Origin: Bacteroides fragilis
GTDB taxonomy: Bacteria > Bacteroidota > Bacteroidia > Bacteroidales > Bacteroidaceae
Assembly (NCBI RefSeq): GCF_002849695.1
Contig: NZ_CP018937.1
Span: 2,542,001-2,606,000 of the forward strand
Length of the DNA: 64,000 bases
Direction of reading: 5' to 3'
The translations under genes were made by a program, and so were the position numbers. The stretch's first letter is position 1. Every line of letters starts with the position of its first letter. The notes beneath the pieces were generated by a model. It worked only from the letters and a program-made list of their open reading frames with translations, searched no databases and was not told where the DNA came from. Positions 52,434 to 61,084 of this stretch are shown here, piece by piece.

Positions 52434-54344
52434 TTAATAACCCGGATTGTTTACTAATTTTTCATTTCTATTAATGTCGTCAGAAGGTATCGGCAGCAGA
52501 TATTGAGTCGGTGCCTCAAATTTACGTTCAAAGTCAATCGTCTTAATTGCCGCAAAATCTTCAATAGTGGTGGCGGCGATATTCAATCCCTTGGCTTTAG
52601 TTCCAAAATATTGCTCTGCCAGCAACCAGCGACGCATATCCCAGAAATTCTGATTCTCAAGATAGAGTTCGTTCATTCTTTCCTGACGAACAATCTGACG
52701 GAGCTTCGTCTGATCCAATGCAGCAACGCCACTCCATGCATTTTCTACCGTGGGGATACCGGCACGCTCTCTTACTTTATTCAAGTATTGTTTGGCAGTT
52801 TCCAGATCGTTGGTTTCCACACACGCTTCGGCATATGCCAGATAGAGGTCTGCAAGACGGATGATAGGCCAAGGATATGTATTCAGATTGGTCGAATTGG
52901 TAGATACAACCGTACTGGGGTCGACTCCTTTTTTATTCAGATAACCACTTGGAGTATAATTTCCGGGACGTTGTACGGTCACAGTACCACGGCTACAGTT
53001 ACCTCCCAAAACAAAATCACATATTAATCTGCTGTCCGAATTGTCTTTTTTTCCGTTACTCATCACATAAGCGGGATTAGTCGACCCGTTCATTACTTCG
53101 TAATATCCTCCCTGAAAAGCTACCCAAGCATAAAAACGAGGTTCACGTTCCAGATTGAACAGAAGCGTTTTACTACCTTCATGGGCCTCATCAGCATGGT
53201 CAGCATCCACATTTACAATCTTCAATTTGTCTTTATCTTTATACTCCGGATCTTCATCCCAAGGCAAACCGTTCTTGGTATAGAAACGATTCAACATAGT
53301 CCATGTCGGACCGATACCATTCCATGCCCAGCCATCAGTCACAAACGGCAATGACTTATTCTGTATACCGTATGAACCTTCGCTACGGGTTTCTGCAAGC
53401 AGTACTTCCGGATTACGAGAGTCCCAATCGACCAAACTGGTACGTAGACATCTTACGGGACCGGCTGCCGGATAAGGGTTCGCATCCTCATTACCTATCT
53501 TATAGTCTTGCTTCGTATACAAAGCATGCCCATTCTGCTCGGCAAGGTCAATCGCCTCTTTTATGGCTGTTCTCGCTTTTACCCATTTGTTGGGATCGTA
53601 AGTAACAGGCATTAACATATTGCCCGATTTGTCCGCAAAGTTACTGTAGAATGCCGAGTTTCCGTTGAACAACGGAGAAGCTGCATACAACAACATCTTA
53701 GCTTTCACCGCTTTTGCTCCCACACTGGTTGCCAGTCCGTAATCTTCTTTATTGGTACGTATGGCAGGCAATGAAGCTGCGGCTTCATCCAACAGATTGC
53801 ATATCCACTCTACACATTCGTCATAGGGAGTCCGAGGCAAATATTCTGCCTGCGAAGCATTTACATTCGGCAGTTCTTTAATCAGGATAATAGGTCCGTA
53901 GCAACGTGCCAATTGATAATGATAATAAGCAATCAGGAATTTAACCTGTGCAATATAATCAGCCTTCACACTTTCAGTCAGATCAGGCACCTTGTCGACA
54001 TTCTCTAAAAACAGGTAACATTGGCGCAATCCCTGAAAGAATGTGTTCCAATAAGAAATCACCGGCGACGAAGCCGTATAGTTTCCTTTCGGAAAACTGG
54101 CAAACGTTTCATGTTCAAAAGCTGTAATCACTTCATCTCCCGTCAGCAAATCAAGACTTGCCGACGCCACATTGCTCTGAGGCAGATAACCATAACAAGA
54201 ATAAACAAAATTCTTTGCTGCATTCCGATCTTTAAATGCATCTTCCTCGGTCGTTATTTCATCAGGAACGATATTCAGGAAATCACATGAACTATATCCC
54301 AGCATCAGGAAAAGCAGGAACAGGAGTTTATATATTATCTTCAT
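52434..54344 (-). CDS. SusD/RagB family nutrient-binding lipoprotein
   Basis: 636 residues. Lipobox MLGYSSC, Cys20. SusD fold: FLNIVPDEITTEEDAF (typical start, about 22-37), tetratricopeptide helices with QVKFLIAYYHYQLARCYG (about 125-142), PRTPYDECVEWICNLLDEAAASL, and the C-terminal FWDMRRW and LLPIPSDDINRNEKLVNNPGY, the family ending. It forms a lid on the SusC barrel and delivers glycan or glycopeptide. 9 bp after SusC. Confidence 0.95.
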   Translation of the reverse strand: MKIIYKLLFLLFLMLGYSSCDFLNIVPDEITTEEDAFKDRNAAKNFVYSCYGYLPQSNVASASLDLLTGDEVITAFEHETFASFPKGNYTASSPVISYWNTFFQGLRQCYLFLENVDKVPDLTESVKADYIAQVKFLIAYYHYQLARCYGPIILIKELPNVNASQAEYLPRTPYDECVEWICNLLDEAAASLPAIRTNKEDYGLATSVGAKAVKAKMLLYAASPLFNGNSAFYSNFADKSGNMLMPVTYDPNKWVKARTAIKEAIDLAEQNGHALYTKQDYKIGNEDANPYPAAGPVRCLRTSLVDWDSRNPEVLLAETRSEGSYGIQNKSLPFVTDGWAWNGIGPTWTMLNRFYTKNGLPWDEDPEYKDKDKLKIVNVDADHADEAHEGSKTLLFNLEREPRFYAWVAFQGGYYEVMNGSTNPAYVMSNGKKDNSDSRLICDFVLGGNCSRGTVTVQRPGNYTPSGYLNKKGVDPSTVVSTNSTNLNTYPWPIIRLADLYLAYAEACVETNDLETAKQYLNKVRERAGIPTVENAWSGVAALDQTKLRQIVRQERMNELYLENQNFWDMRRWLLAEQYFGTKAKGLNIAATTIEDFAAIKTIDFERKFEAPTQYLLPIPSDDINRNEKLVNNPGY

Positions 54345-54353
54345 AAGTATTTA

Positions 54354-57300
54354 TTATTTAAAAGTTAATTGAATACCAACATTATATGTACGCTGTGTCG
54401 GATATTTCATACCGGCACCTCCACCCATTTCGGGATCCCACAACTTAAATGGAGAAAAGGTCAGCAGGTTACTTCCATTCACATAGATTCTTGCCCATTT
54501 GAAACGATAGCCAATTTCCGCATTCCGCAATTTCAGGAATGAAGCATCGCGCAGCCAATAGGAAGATGATGCAGTATTGTTGTTATTATTATATTGTGTC
54601 AACCTTGGATACTTTGCATTCGGATTCTGGTTATCTTTGCTCCAATGGTCATCAGCAATCCACTTCAGGACATTACTTTTACTCTGTGTTCCAAACGGTT
54701 CGAAACCACTCATCATCAGTGACACATGGGTTTGTCCCTGGAAGAAGAAAGAGAAGTCCCAATTCTTCCACGTAACAGAAGGGCCGAATCCGTATATTAT
54801 CTCCGGAATTGTGGGATACCCCAATACCACTCTGTCATCCGATGTTATTTTCCCATCATAATTTCCGTTAGCATCCGGCTGGTCTACATATTTCACATCT
54901 CCCGGCGCAATGGCAATATTGCCGATAGTCGACTGAGGGTTATTGGCAATATCAGCCTGATCAATATACAGCCCGTCTGCTACATATCCCCAAATCGAGT
55001 TCAAGCTCTTTCCAACCTGCGACAATGCCGGACGAAGTCCTGCCGCTTCATCGTATTTCAAAACTTCATTGTGCGCATAGGTGAATGTTCCCTTCATCTG
55101 GATAGAGAGGTCCCGGTTCACCTGTTTTCCGTAGTCCAAAGCAAGATCAAATCCAGTATTCTTCACTTTAGCAAAGTTACCGTAGATTTTAGTATTGGCA
55201 GTCCCCAAGTAATTCGGTATCGAATTTTTCTGTTGGAAAATGTTATCCCTGATCTCCCTGAATCCGTCGACAGTAATATTTAATGAATTGAAAAACTGCA
55301 AATCGGCACCCACATTCAGTTTATGTCCCACTTCCCATGTAAGTTCGTTATTCTGGAAACGATTATAGGTAGGGCCCGATAATGAAGTTGTACTCCCACC
55401 ATATCCGGTTGTATAAGACGGGCTGCTGTTCAGATTCACAATTGCCAGATAAGCAAAACGATCGCTACCAATCTGGTCATTACCTACCAAACCATACGAA
55501 CCACGAACTTTGAAATTGGAAATAACCGGTTTAATAGATTTCCAGAATTTCTCTTCACTGATATTCCATCCCAACGATATGGATGGAAACAATCCCCAAC
55601 GATGTCCTTTGGCAAAACTTTCGGAACCATTGTATCCGGCATTTACTTCAAGCATGTAACGGTGATCGTAATCATATGACAAACGTGCGGCAACACCCAT
55701 CTTACGTTTGGGAAGTGAGCCAATAAGACTGCTGTTTACATTTGTATTATAATCATCCTGGTTATAAAGCAGCATACCGCTTACATTGTGTGAACCGAAG
55801 GAACGTTCGTAATTAAGATATCCCTGAATGTAAAACCTGCGGTCGCCGTTAGTACCAAAGAAAGCATCCATCGTATGATTGCTCGGTTCACCGATAGGTG
55901 TATTGGTAAAATCATAGGAACCGTCTTCATTTTGTTTATAGTCGGAAAGCTGGTAACTATTGTATCCCTGCAGACGGAACTTCTGATTGTAGCTCCAATT
56001 CTTAAATGAGACCAAAGCCCTGAAGCTCAAACCTTTCGTAATAAAATCCAGTTTCTGGTCCCAATTCACATTGGCCACTACCGTGCTCTCGAATGTATCT
56101 TTATATCCTGCACTTGAAAGGGCTACCGGGTTGAGCGGTTGATAGTTACCTGCAAGAATACCTCCCCAATGATACCATGTATCCGATCCTTGCGGAAACA
56201 CAACCGGGAAATCAACAGGATTGGTTCCCATAATAGCACTGAATATATCTCCTACTCCATTTCCGTCCTTTGTAGTCAAAGGACCATGCATGTCATTCAA
56301 CTGCACATTCAGATGCAGCGAAATAGTAGAAGACTTTGACAGATGAAAATCCACGTTGTTCTGAAACGCATATTTCATATAGTCTATATTGTTTTTATAA
56401 GAGAAGAAATCACTGGAACGATCCTTCAACATACCGGTTTCATGGTTCATATTGACATTCATAAAATAAGTGATTTTAGAAGTACCCCCACGTACATTAA
56501 AATTCGCCTTTTGATTGAATGTTGCATCTTTGAAGACTTCTTTATACCAGTCTACATTAGGATAAATATAGGGGTTCAGATTATTAATTGTACCGTTAAT
56601 TCTTTCATCAGAATAAAGTACGGCTCCTGTTCCCTGATTGGTAACCGCTTCGTTGTACAAACGCATATATGTAGGTCCGTCAACGATCTCCGGTTTCTTG
56701 ATCGGAGTATTCACATATCCTTCTATACGCACGCCAATGATCGGCCTTTCAAGATCACTACCCGATTTTGTTTTGATAATAAGTACACCGTTGGCTCCAC
56801 GAGTACCATACATCGCCGATGCCGTAGCATCCTTCAATACAGAAAAACTTTCTATTACTTCAGGATCCAACGAATTCAGGTCTGCTTTGGACACCTCAAC
56901 TCCGTCTAAAATAATCAAAGGAGAAGTCGCCCCATTCATCGTCGCAACACCACGAATAAAGAAATCGGCAGAATTCTGACCGGGCTCACCACTACGCTGG
57001 TAAGCAATCACACCTGACAGGCGTCCGGCAAATGAAGAAGAAAGATTGGCGGAAGGCACCAAAAGGTCTGAAGGACGTACGGACTGAATAGACCCGGTGA
57101 TAGTCTCCTTCTTTTGTCCTGTACCAAACGCTGTCACCACCACTTCATCCAACTGCTGGGCATCTTCGGATAGGGTGACCGAAATAACCTTTTGGCTACC
57201 TACTTTCACTTTCTTGGTAACATATCCTATATATGAAATTTGTATTTCATTTTTAGGAGTTGCCGCAAGTTCAAACTTACCATCCACATCGGTAATAACG

Positions 57301-57731
57301 CCTGTAGTAGTACCCAGTAGCTGTACAGTTGCTCCAATGATAGGTTCACCGGTTTTAGAATCTGTTACCACACCGATAATTTTGGCTTTTTTTTGTTGTG
57401 TGCTTTCCGTTTTCTCTACTTTAAGAATAACCTCATTACCTTTAATGACATAGCTGATATTGCTCCCTTTAAATACTTCGTTCAGGACGTCGTTAATGGA
57501 ACCTTTACAATCGATACTCTTGAGATTTGTGTTTTTCAAATCATTAGCGTTGTAGAAGAAAGTATATGTACTACTTTTCTCTATAAGCCGGATGGCTTGA
57601 GGAATGGTGAGAGACTGACCTTTAACCACAATCTGTCCTTGCGCAGCAAGTGCAGACAACGGATAAAGCAGCAGAGCCATGACGATGTATTTAAGACACC
57701 GCTTCTGACAAGAAAATAAAAACTTGTTCAT
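54354..57731 (-). CDS. SusC/RagA family TonB-dependent transporter with STN domain
   Basis: 1125 residues. Signal peptide, then an STN domain (about 40-105; QSLTIPQAIRLIEKSSTYTFFYNANDLKN), a carboxypeptidase-regulatory-like domain (about 115-195; IIGVVTDSKTGEPIIGATVQLLGTTTG), TonB box and plug (EVVVTAFGTGQKKETITGSIQSV onward, about 195-340), then the 22-strand barrel ending QRTYNVGIQLTFK. The STN domain is what contacts a FecR anti-sigma factor, so this transporter should signal through the FecR and ECF sigma next to it. 37 bp after the fecR fragment. Confidence 0.95.
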   Translation of the reverse strand: MNKFLFSCQKRCLKYIVMALLLYPLSALAAQGQIVVKGQSLTIPQAIRLIEKSSTYTFFYNANDLKNTNLKSIDCKGSINDVLNEVFKGSNISYVIKGNEVILKVEKTESTQQKKAKIIGVVTDSKTGEPIIGATVQLLGTTTGVITDVDGKFELAATPKNEIQISYIGYVTKKVKVGSQKVISVTLSEDAQQLDEVVVTAFGTGQKKETITGSIQSVRPSDLLVPSANLSSSFAGRLSGVIAYQRSGEPGQNSADFFIRGVATMNGATSPLIILDGVEVSKADLNSLDPEVIESFSVLKDATASAMYGTRGANGVLIIKTKSGSDLERPIIGVRIEGYVNTPIKKPEIVDGPTYMRLYNEAVTNQGTGAVLYSDERINGTINNLNPYIYPNVDWYKEVFKDATFNQKANFNVRGGTSKITYFMNVNMNHETGMLKDRSSDFFSYKNNIDYMKYAFQNNVDFHLSKSSTISLHLNVQLNDMHGPLTTKDGNGVGDIFSAIMGTNPVDFPVVFPQGSDTWYHWGGILAGNYQPLNPVALSSAGYKDTFESTVVANVNWDQKLDFITKGLSFRALVSFKNWSYNQKFRLQGYNSYQLSDYKQNEDGSYDFTNTPIGEPSNHTMDAFFGTNGDRRFYIQGYLNYERSFGSHNVSGMLLYNQDDYNTNVNSSLIGSLPKRKMGVAARLSYDYDHRYMLEVNAGYNGSESFAKGHRWGLFPSISLGWNISEEKFWKSIKPVISNFKVRGSYGLVGNDQIGSDRFAYLAIVNLNSSPSYTTGYGGSTTSLSGPTYNRFQNNELTWEVGHKLNVGADLQFFNSLNITVDGFREIRDNIFQQKNSIPNYLGTANTKIYGNFAKVKNTGFDLALDYGKQVNRDLSIQMKGTFTYAHNEVLKYDEAAGLRPALSQVGKSLNSIWGYVADGLYIDQADIANNPQSTIGNIAIAPGDVKYVDQPDANGNYDGKITSDDRVVLGYPTIPEIIYGFGPSVTWKNWDFSFFFQGQTHVSLMMSGFEPFGTQSKSNVLKWIADDHWSKDNQNPNAKYPRLTQYNNNNNTASSSYWLRDASFLKLRNAEIGYRFKWARIYVNGSNLLTFSPFKLWDPEMGGGAGMKYPTQRTYNVGIQLTFK

Positions 57732-57768
57732 GCTTCAATTTTTAGATTTAACATTGGGTTAATAAATA

Positions 57769-58521
57769 TTAGTTGTAAATAAGAATTCCTTCATTCATTT
57801 CTTTGCTTCTAAGATTCAGGCTAAAACAGATTTTATCAATAACGTCTTCCAAAGATTCATCATAGCGGATACTTCCGGTGAAAGCACAATTTTTATTCAC
57901 TTTGTCGCTAATGGTGATATGAGAGCCATACATTTGATTCATAATACGGGTTAAGTGTTCCAAATTAAATTGGGTAAAGTTATAGCGCCCGTTTTGCCAT
58001 TCTATGTTTTCTATCCGCCTCAGCTGAGTTCTTGCACTAACAGGATTATACACTAATTCCTGGAGTGGTTTCATTGCTATTTTATCATGGGTGGATTCTA
58101 TATTAAATTCAATGCTCCCATTAAATAGTGTAATTTCATTCGCATTAGGGTTATTCTGTTTTATCAGAAAGCAGGTTCCTTTCACTTCGATAAATGCTTT
58201 ATCAATGTATACTCTGAATTTACTACCCGAATTCTTGCGAACTTCAAAAAGTGAATTGCCTTTCAGCCATACATCCCTGCATTCTTTAAAGTTTTCGGCA
58301 AAACGTATGGAGCTCCCCGGCTGCATCCATACTTTCGAACTATCCGGCAATAGATACATTCTGCTTTCTTGTGCCGTAAATTCAATATATTTCTCTATTT
58401 GAGTTCTATCCGTATTAGAGTACATCCAAAGTCCACCCACGATCAGAACAAGAGCTACAGAAGCAGCGATATACCATAGTTCTAAAGGAACTAACGTTAT
58501 TACACATAAAAAAACAAGCAA
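57769..58521 (-). CDS. FecR anti-sigma factor, C-terminal part (gene split by inversion)
   Basis: The open frame is 250 residues but begins with TTG read from inverted DNA; the true FecR sequence starts at the recombination site (VPLEL, 58478-58493). Its membrane segment is WYIAASVALVLIVGGLWMY, then the FecR domain (FTAQESRMYLLPDSSKVWMQPGSSIRFAENF, VWLKGNSLFEVRK, FRVYIDKAFIEVKGTCFLI) and a C-terminal DUF4974-like STN-contact domain (YNFTQFNLEHLTRIMNQMYGSHITI). The cytoplasmic sigma-binding part is missing here and lies on the other strand (58709). As written the locus should make no working anti-sigma factor. Confidence 0.88.
   Translation of the reverse strand: MLVFLCVITLVPLELWYIAASVALVLIVGGLWMYSNTDRTQIEKYIEFTAQESRMYLLPDSSKVWMQPGSSIRFAENFKECRDVWLKGNSLFEVRKNSGSKFRVYIDKAFIEVKGTCFLIKQNNPNANEITLFNGSIEFNIESTHDKIAMKPLQELVYNPVSARTQLRRIENIEWQNGRYNFTQFNLEHLTRIMNQMYGSHITISDKVNKNCAFTGSIRYDESLEDVIDKICFSLNLRSKEMNEGILIYN
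58478..58493 (+). repeat. Left inverted repeat of the fecR switch
   Basis: AGTTCTAAAGGAACTA; exact inverted copy at 58923-58938. Nearly symmetric: AGTTC, core TAAAG, GAACT. It encodes VPLEL on the - strand. Confidence 0.9.
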
Positions 58522-58708
58522 TTATTATTACCAAATAAAAACCATATATAATACTGTAAAACAATGAATTAACATCCACAAAAACCAAGATGTGTATGCT
58601 ATCGATATCATCAGAGACGATTTTCAATTAAAAAGTTATAATTTACATGTGGTGGTAAGTAGGTCTGTTGTGTATTTAGTTTTAGATAACACAAAATAGA
58701 TTTAAGAA

Positions 58709-58948
58709 ATGGATAAAAACAACAAGGAAATCGATCTGATCAAAAAACTATTATCAGATCGATTAGACAAAAAAGGACGTAAAAAGCTCTATCATTCGAA
58801 TTTGATAAAGAAACAAATGAGAAAACAATGGAATGAAAACAAAAATAATCCGGTAGATACAGAGATTGGAAATCAGATATGGAATAAGATCGAGAACAGA
58901 TGCAAAAAAGTTCACAAAAGAATAGTTCCTTTAGAACTTATCCAATAA
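58709..58948 (+). CDS. FecR anti-sigma factor, N-terminal part (gene split by inversion)
   Basis: 79 residues: MDKNNKEIDLIKKLLSDRLD, then a charged helical stretch and NQIWNKIENRCKKVHKRIVPLELIQ. The first 77 residues up to VPLEL are the cytoplasmic sigma-binding part of a Bacteroides FecR; the last two residues and the stop come from DNA beyond the recombination site. The membrane segment that should follow sits on the opposite strand at 58476 and below. It may be made as a short soluble anti-sigma fragment in this orientation. Confidence 0.75.
   Translation: MDKNNKEIDLIKKLLSDRLDKKGRKKLYHSNLIKKQMRKQWNENKNNPVDTEIGNQIWNKIENRCKKVHKRIVPLELIQ
58923..58938 (-). repeat. Right inverted repeat of the fecR switch
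   Basis: TAGTTCCTTTAGAACT on the + strand, exact inverted copy of 58478-58493; in frame with VPLEL of the + strand fragment. Confidence 0.9.
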
Positions 58949-59109
58949 ATATATGTTGCTATTATTTTATTTATATAATAAGTGGATACATTATTCTATT
59001 AAGTCCATATAATAAGACAATACAGCCATCATAACATAATATCAATTAAACAAAATATGTTATTTTTTAATATTCTTGTAGAAACTGCATCTATTTAGAA
59101 CAAAAAGAT

Positions 59110-59117
59110 TACTTTTG
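59110..59117 (+). promoter_or_regulatory. -7 box of the ECF sigma gene
   Basis: TACTTTTG, 21 bp before the ATG at 59139. It lies outside the fecR switch, so sigma expression from it would not depend on orientation. Confidence 0.6.
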
Positions 59118-59138
59118 CACCTCTAATTACTAAAACAG

Positions 59139-59687
59139 ATGCAAGAGAAAGAAACAGTCAGGAAATTAAAGCATGGCGATCAGGAAGCATTTGCTTTTTT
59201 ATACAATCATTACTGGAAACAGGTCTATAATTTCACAAAGCTTTATTTCACCGCTTCAATGGACATTGAGGAGATTGTGCAGGAAGTATTTGTGAAAGTA
59301 TGGGAATCTCACCATTTTTTAGATGAAAACAAAAGTTTTGAGGGCTATCTCTTTATCATAACCCGGAATGTTATATTCAATCATTCACGTAGATACTATA
59401 AAGAAACAGCCCTCAAAATAACTGCGATACAAGCAGTCGAGGAATCTTATGATATGGAAGGAGAACTGGATGCCGCTGACTTAAAGAAATACATCGATGA
59501 ACTTGTCATGCAACTTCCTCCCCGCCAACAAGAAGTATTCCGTATGAGCAGGGAGCTGCACATGAGCAACAAAGAAATAGCAGAACATTTTTCTATTACC
59601 GAAAAAGCAATAGAGCGGCATATCAACCTGGCTCTGAGATTTCTAAAAAAGAATCTTAATCTTTTCATGCTGTTCATGGGAGCGTGA
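59139..59687 (+). CDS. ECF RNA polymerase sigma-70 factor (Bacteroidetes type)
   Basis: 182 residues. Region 2 (about 10-85): DQEAFAFLYNHYWKQVYNFTKLYF, DIEEIVQEVFVKVWESHHFL, YLFIITRNVIFNHSRR; region 4 (about 120-175): LPPRQQEVFRMSRELHMSNKEIAEHFSITEKAIERHINLALRFLKK. It should be held by the adjacent FecR and freed when the STN-type SusC is loaded, switching on the M60/SusCD genes. It is transcribed away from them, so the usual sigma-fecR-susC order is broken. Confidence 0.92.
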   Translation: MQEKETVRKLKHGDQEAFAFLYNHYWKQVYNFTKLYFTASMDIEEIVQEVFVKVWESHHFLDENKSFEGYLFIITRNVIFNHSRRYYKETALKITAIQAVEESYDMEGELDAADLKKYIDELVMQLPPRQQEVFRMSRELHMSNKEIAEHFSITEKAIERHINLALRFLKKNLNLFMLFMGA

Positions 59688-59704
59688 CTAAAATCGGGAT
59701 TCCA

Positions 59705-61081
59705 TTATTTTATCTGCCATCCACCTCCCAGTGCCTTATACACCTGTACCACAGCAATCAGTTCATCCCGCATCGCATTGCTAAGTCCGATCTGGGCATC
59801 GAAATACCCACGCTGGGCATCGAGTACATCGAGATAATTCGTCACTCCATTGATATATTGCAATTGCGCCAGATCTACGTAACTCTTAGCCGAACGTTCC
59901 AATTTGGCACGAAGATCATATACTTCCTTGATTTTATTAAAGTTCACAATCGCGTTCCGAGTCTCTTTGAAAGCGGTCAGGACAGACTTTTCGTAGCTGT
60001 GCACTTCAGCCTCGTAAGCAGCTTTCTTAGCTTTGAGGGCAGCACGATTTTTACCCCAGCCAAAAATTGGTGTAAGCAAAGCACCCTCCATTATACTATA
60101 AGGCGACTTCAACAGCTCGGAAAGTGCAGTGCTCTCCGATCCTACCCTGCCGGTAAGTGAAATGCGTGGAAACATATTTGTATAGGCCACCCCTACCCGG
60201 GCATTGGCGGCAATCAATTTCTGTTCAGCCTGACGAATGTCAGGACGGCGTTCAAGCAGTCCTGAAGGCAAACCGACAGGTAATTCCTGCGGAAAATTGA
60301 ACTCCTGCAATAAGCGGCTACGTGTAATCTTATTGGGATACTCACCAGCAAGGAAAGCTATATCATTCTCTTTCAACGAAATTTTACGCTCCAGATCGGG
60401 TACCAACGTAGCAGTACGTGCCAACTCTACCTGCGACTGGCGATAAGAAGTCTCGGAAGTCAATCCTCCTTCAAAGCGGATACGGGCAAGTCGCATCCCC
60501 TCTTCACGTGCCTTCAACGTTTGACGGACAATGTCCAGTTCGGTATCAAGAGCCACCAGTTCATAGTACGCCTGAGCCACTTCAGCTACAATAGTCATCC
60601 GAAGAGCGCGTTGTGCCTCAACGGACTGAAGATACTCGGCAATGCTGGCGGAACGTGCCCAACGAAGATTTCCCCAGAGGTCGAGCTCCCAGGAGAAAAG
60701 AAGTTGCGCCTCGAAAGTATCGCTACGTTTGAAAGCATCTCCACCATGGTTTTCGTTTTCCCGTTCAGCAGTCACCGTACCTTTAATATCCGGCAACAGA
60801 TTTGCTGTCGAAATGCGTTTTTGAGCTGCCATTTCCTTGACACGGGCAGCGGCTATCAACATATCTTTGTTATGCTCCAGTGCCCGGTCTATCAGGCTCC
60901 GGAGGGTACTGTCAGTATAAATCTGCCACCATTCCCTATCTCCGAAGCTCAGGGTATCCTGATGCTGTGCCAGACTATCGGGCAAGTTAAGGTCGGGACG
61001 GACATAACTTTTTCCTATCTTGCAAGAACCCAGGGTAAATGCAGTTAATAAGAGAGTAATATATAAATAGCTTCTTTTCAT
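59705..61081 (-). CDS. RND efflux outer-membrane factor (NodT/TolC family lipoprotein)
   Basis: 458 residues, lipobox FTLGSC, Cys20. Two repeats of the outer-membrane efflux domain with long helices; typical motifs LPDSLAQHQD at the start, WELDLWGNLRWARSASIAEYLQSVEAQRA, SEVE/L patterns VGLPSGLLERRPDIRQAEQKLIAANARVGVAYTNMFPRISLTG and a closing NYLDVLDAQRGYFDAQIGLSNAMRDELIAVVQVYKALGGGW. It forms the outer-membrane channel of a tripartite pump with the RND gene 4 bp upstream. Convergent with the sigma gene, 17 bp apart. Confidence 0.94.
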   Translation of the reverse strand: MKRSYLYITLLLTAFTLGSCKIGKSYVRPDLNLPDSLAQHQDTLSFGDREWWQIYTDSTLRSLIDRALEHNKDMLIAAARVKEMAAQKRISTANLLPDIKGTVTAERENENHGGDAFKRSDTFEAQLLFSWELDLWGNLRWARSASIAEYLQSVEAQRALRMTIVAEVAQAYYELVALDTELDIVRQTLKAREEGMRLARIRFEGGLTSETSYRQSQVELARTATLVPDLERKISLKENDIAFLAGEYPNKITRSRLLQEFNFPQELPVGLPSGLLERRPDIRQAEQKLIAANARVGVAYTNMFPRISLTGRVGSESTALSELLKSPYSIMEGALLTPIFGWGKNRAALKAKKAAYEAEVHSYEKSVLTAFKETRNAIVNFNKIKEVYDLRAKLERSAKSYVDLAQLQYINGVTNYLDVLDAQRGYFDAQIGLSNAMRDELIAVVQVYKALGGGWQIK

Positions 61082-61084
61082 AAT

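Larger units (their letters stand above)
58478..58938. other. Intragenic invertible segment in fecR (461 bp)
   Basis: Bounded by 16-bp inverted repeats AGTTCTAAAGGAACTA. It holds the 5' part of fecR on the + strand plus its upstream DNA. Inverting it joins the two halves in frame (…KRIVPLEL + WYIAAS…) into a 312-residue FecR from about 58707 to 57769 on the - strand, ahead of susC. Confidence 0.85.
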
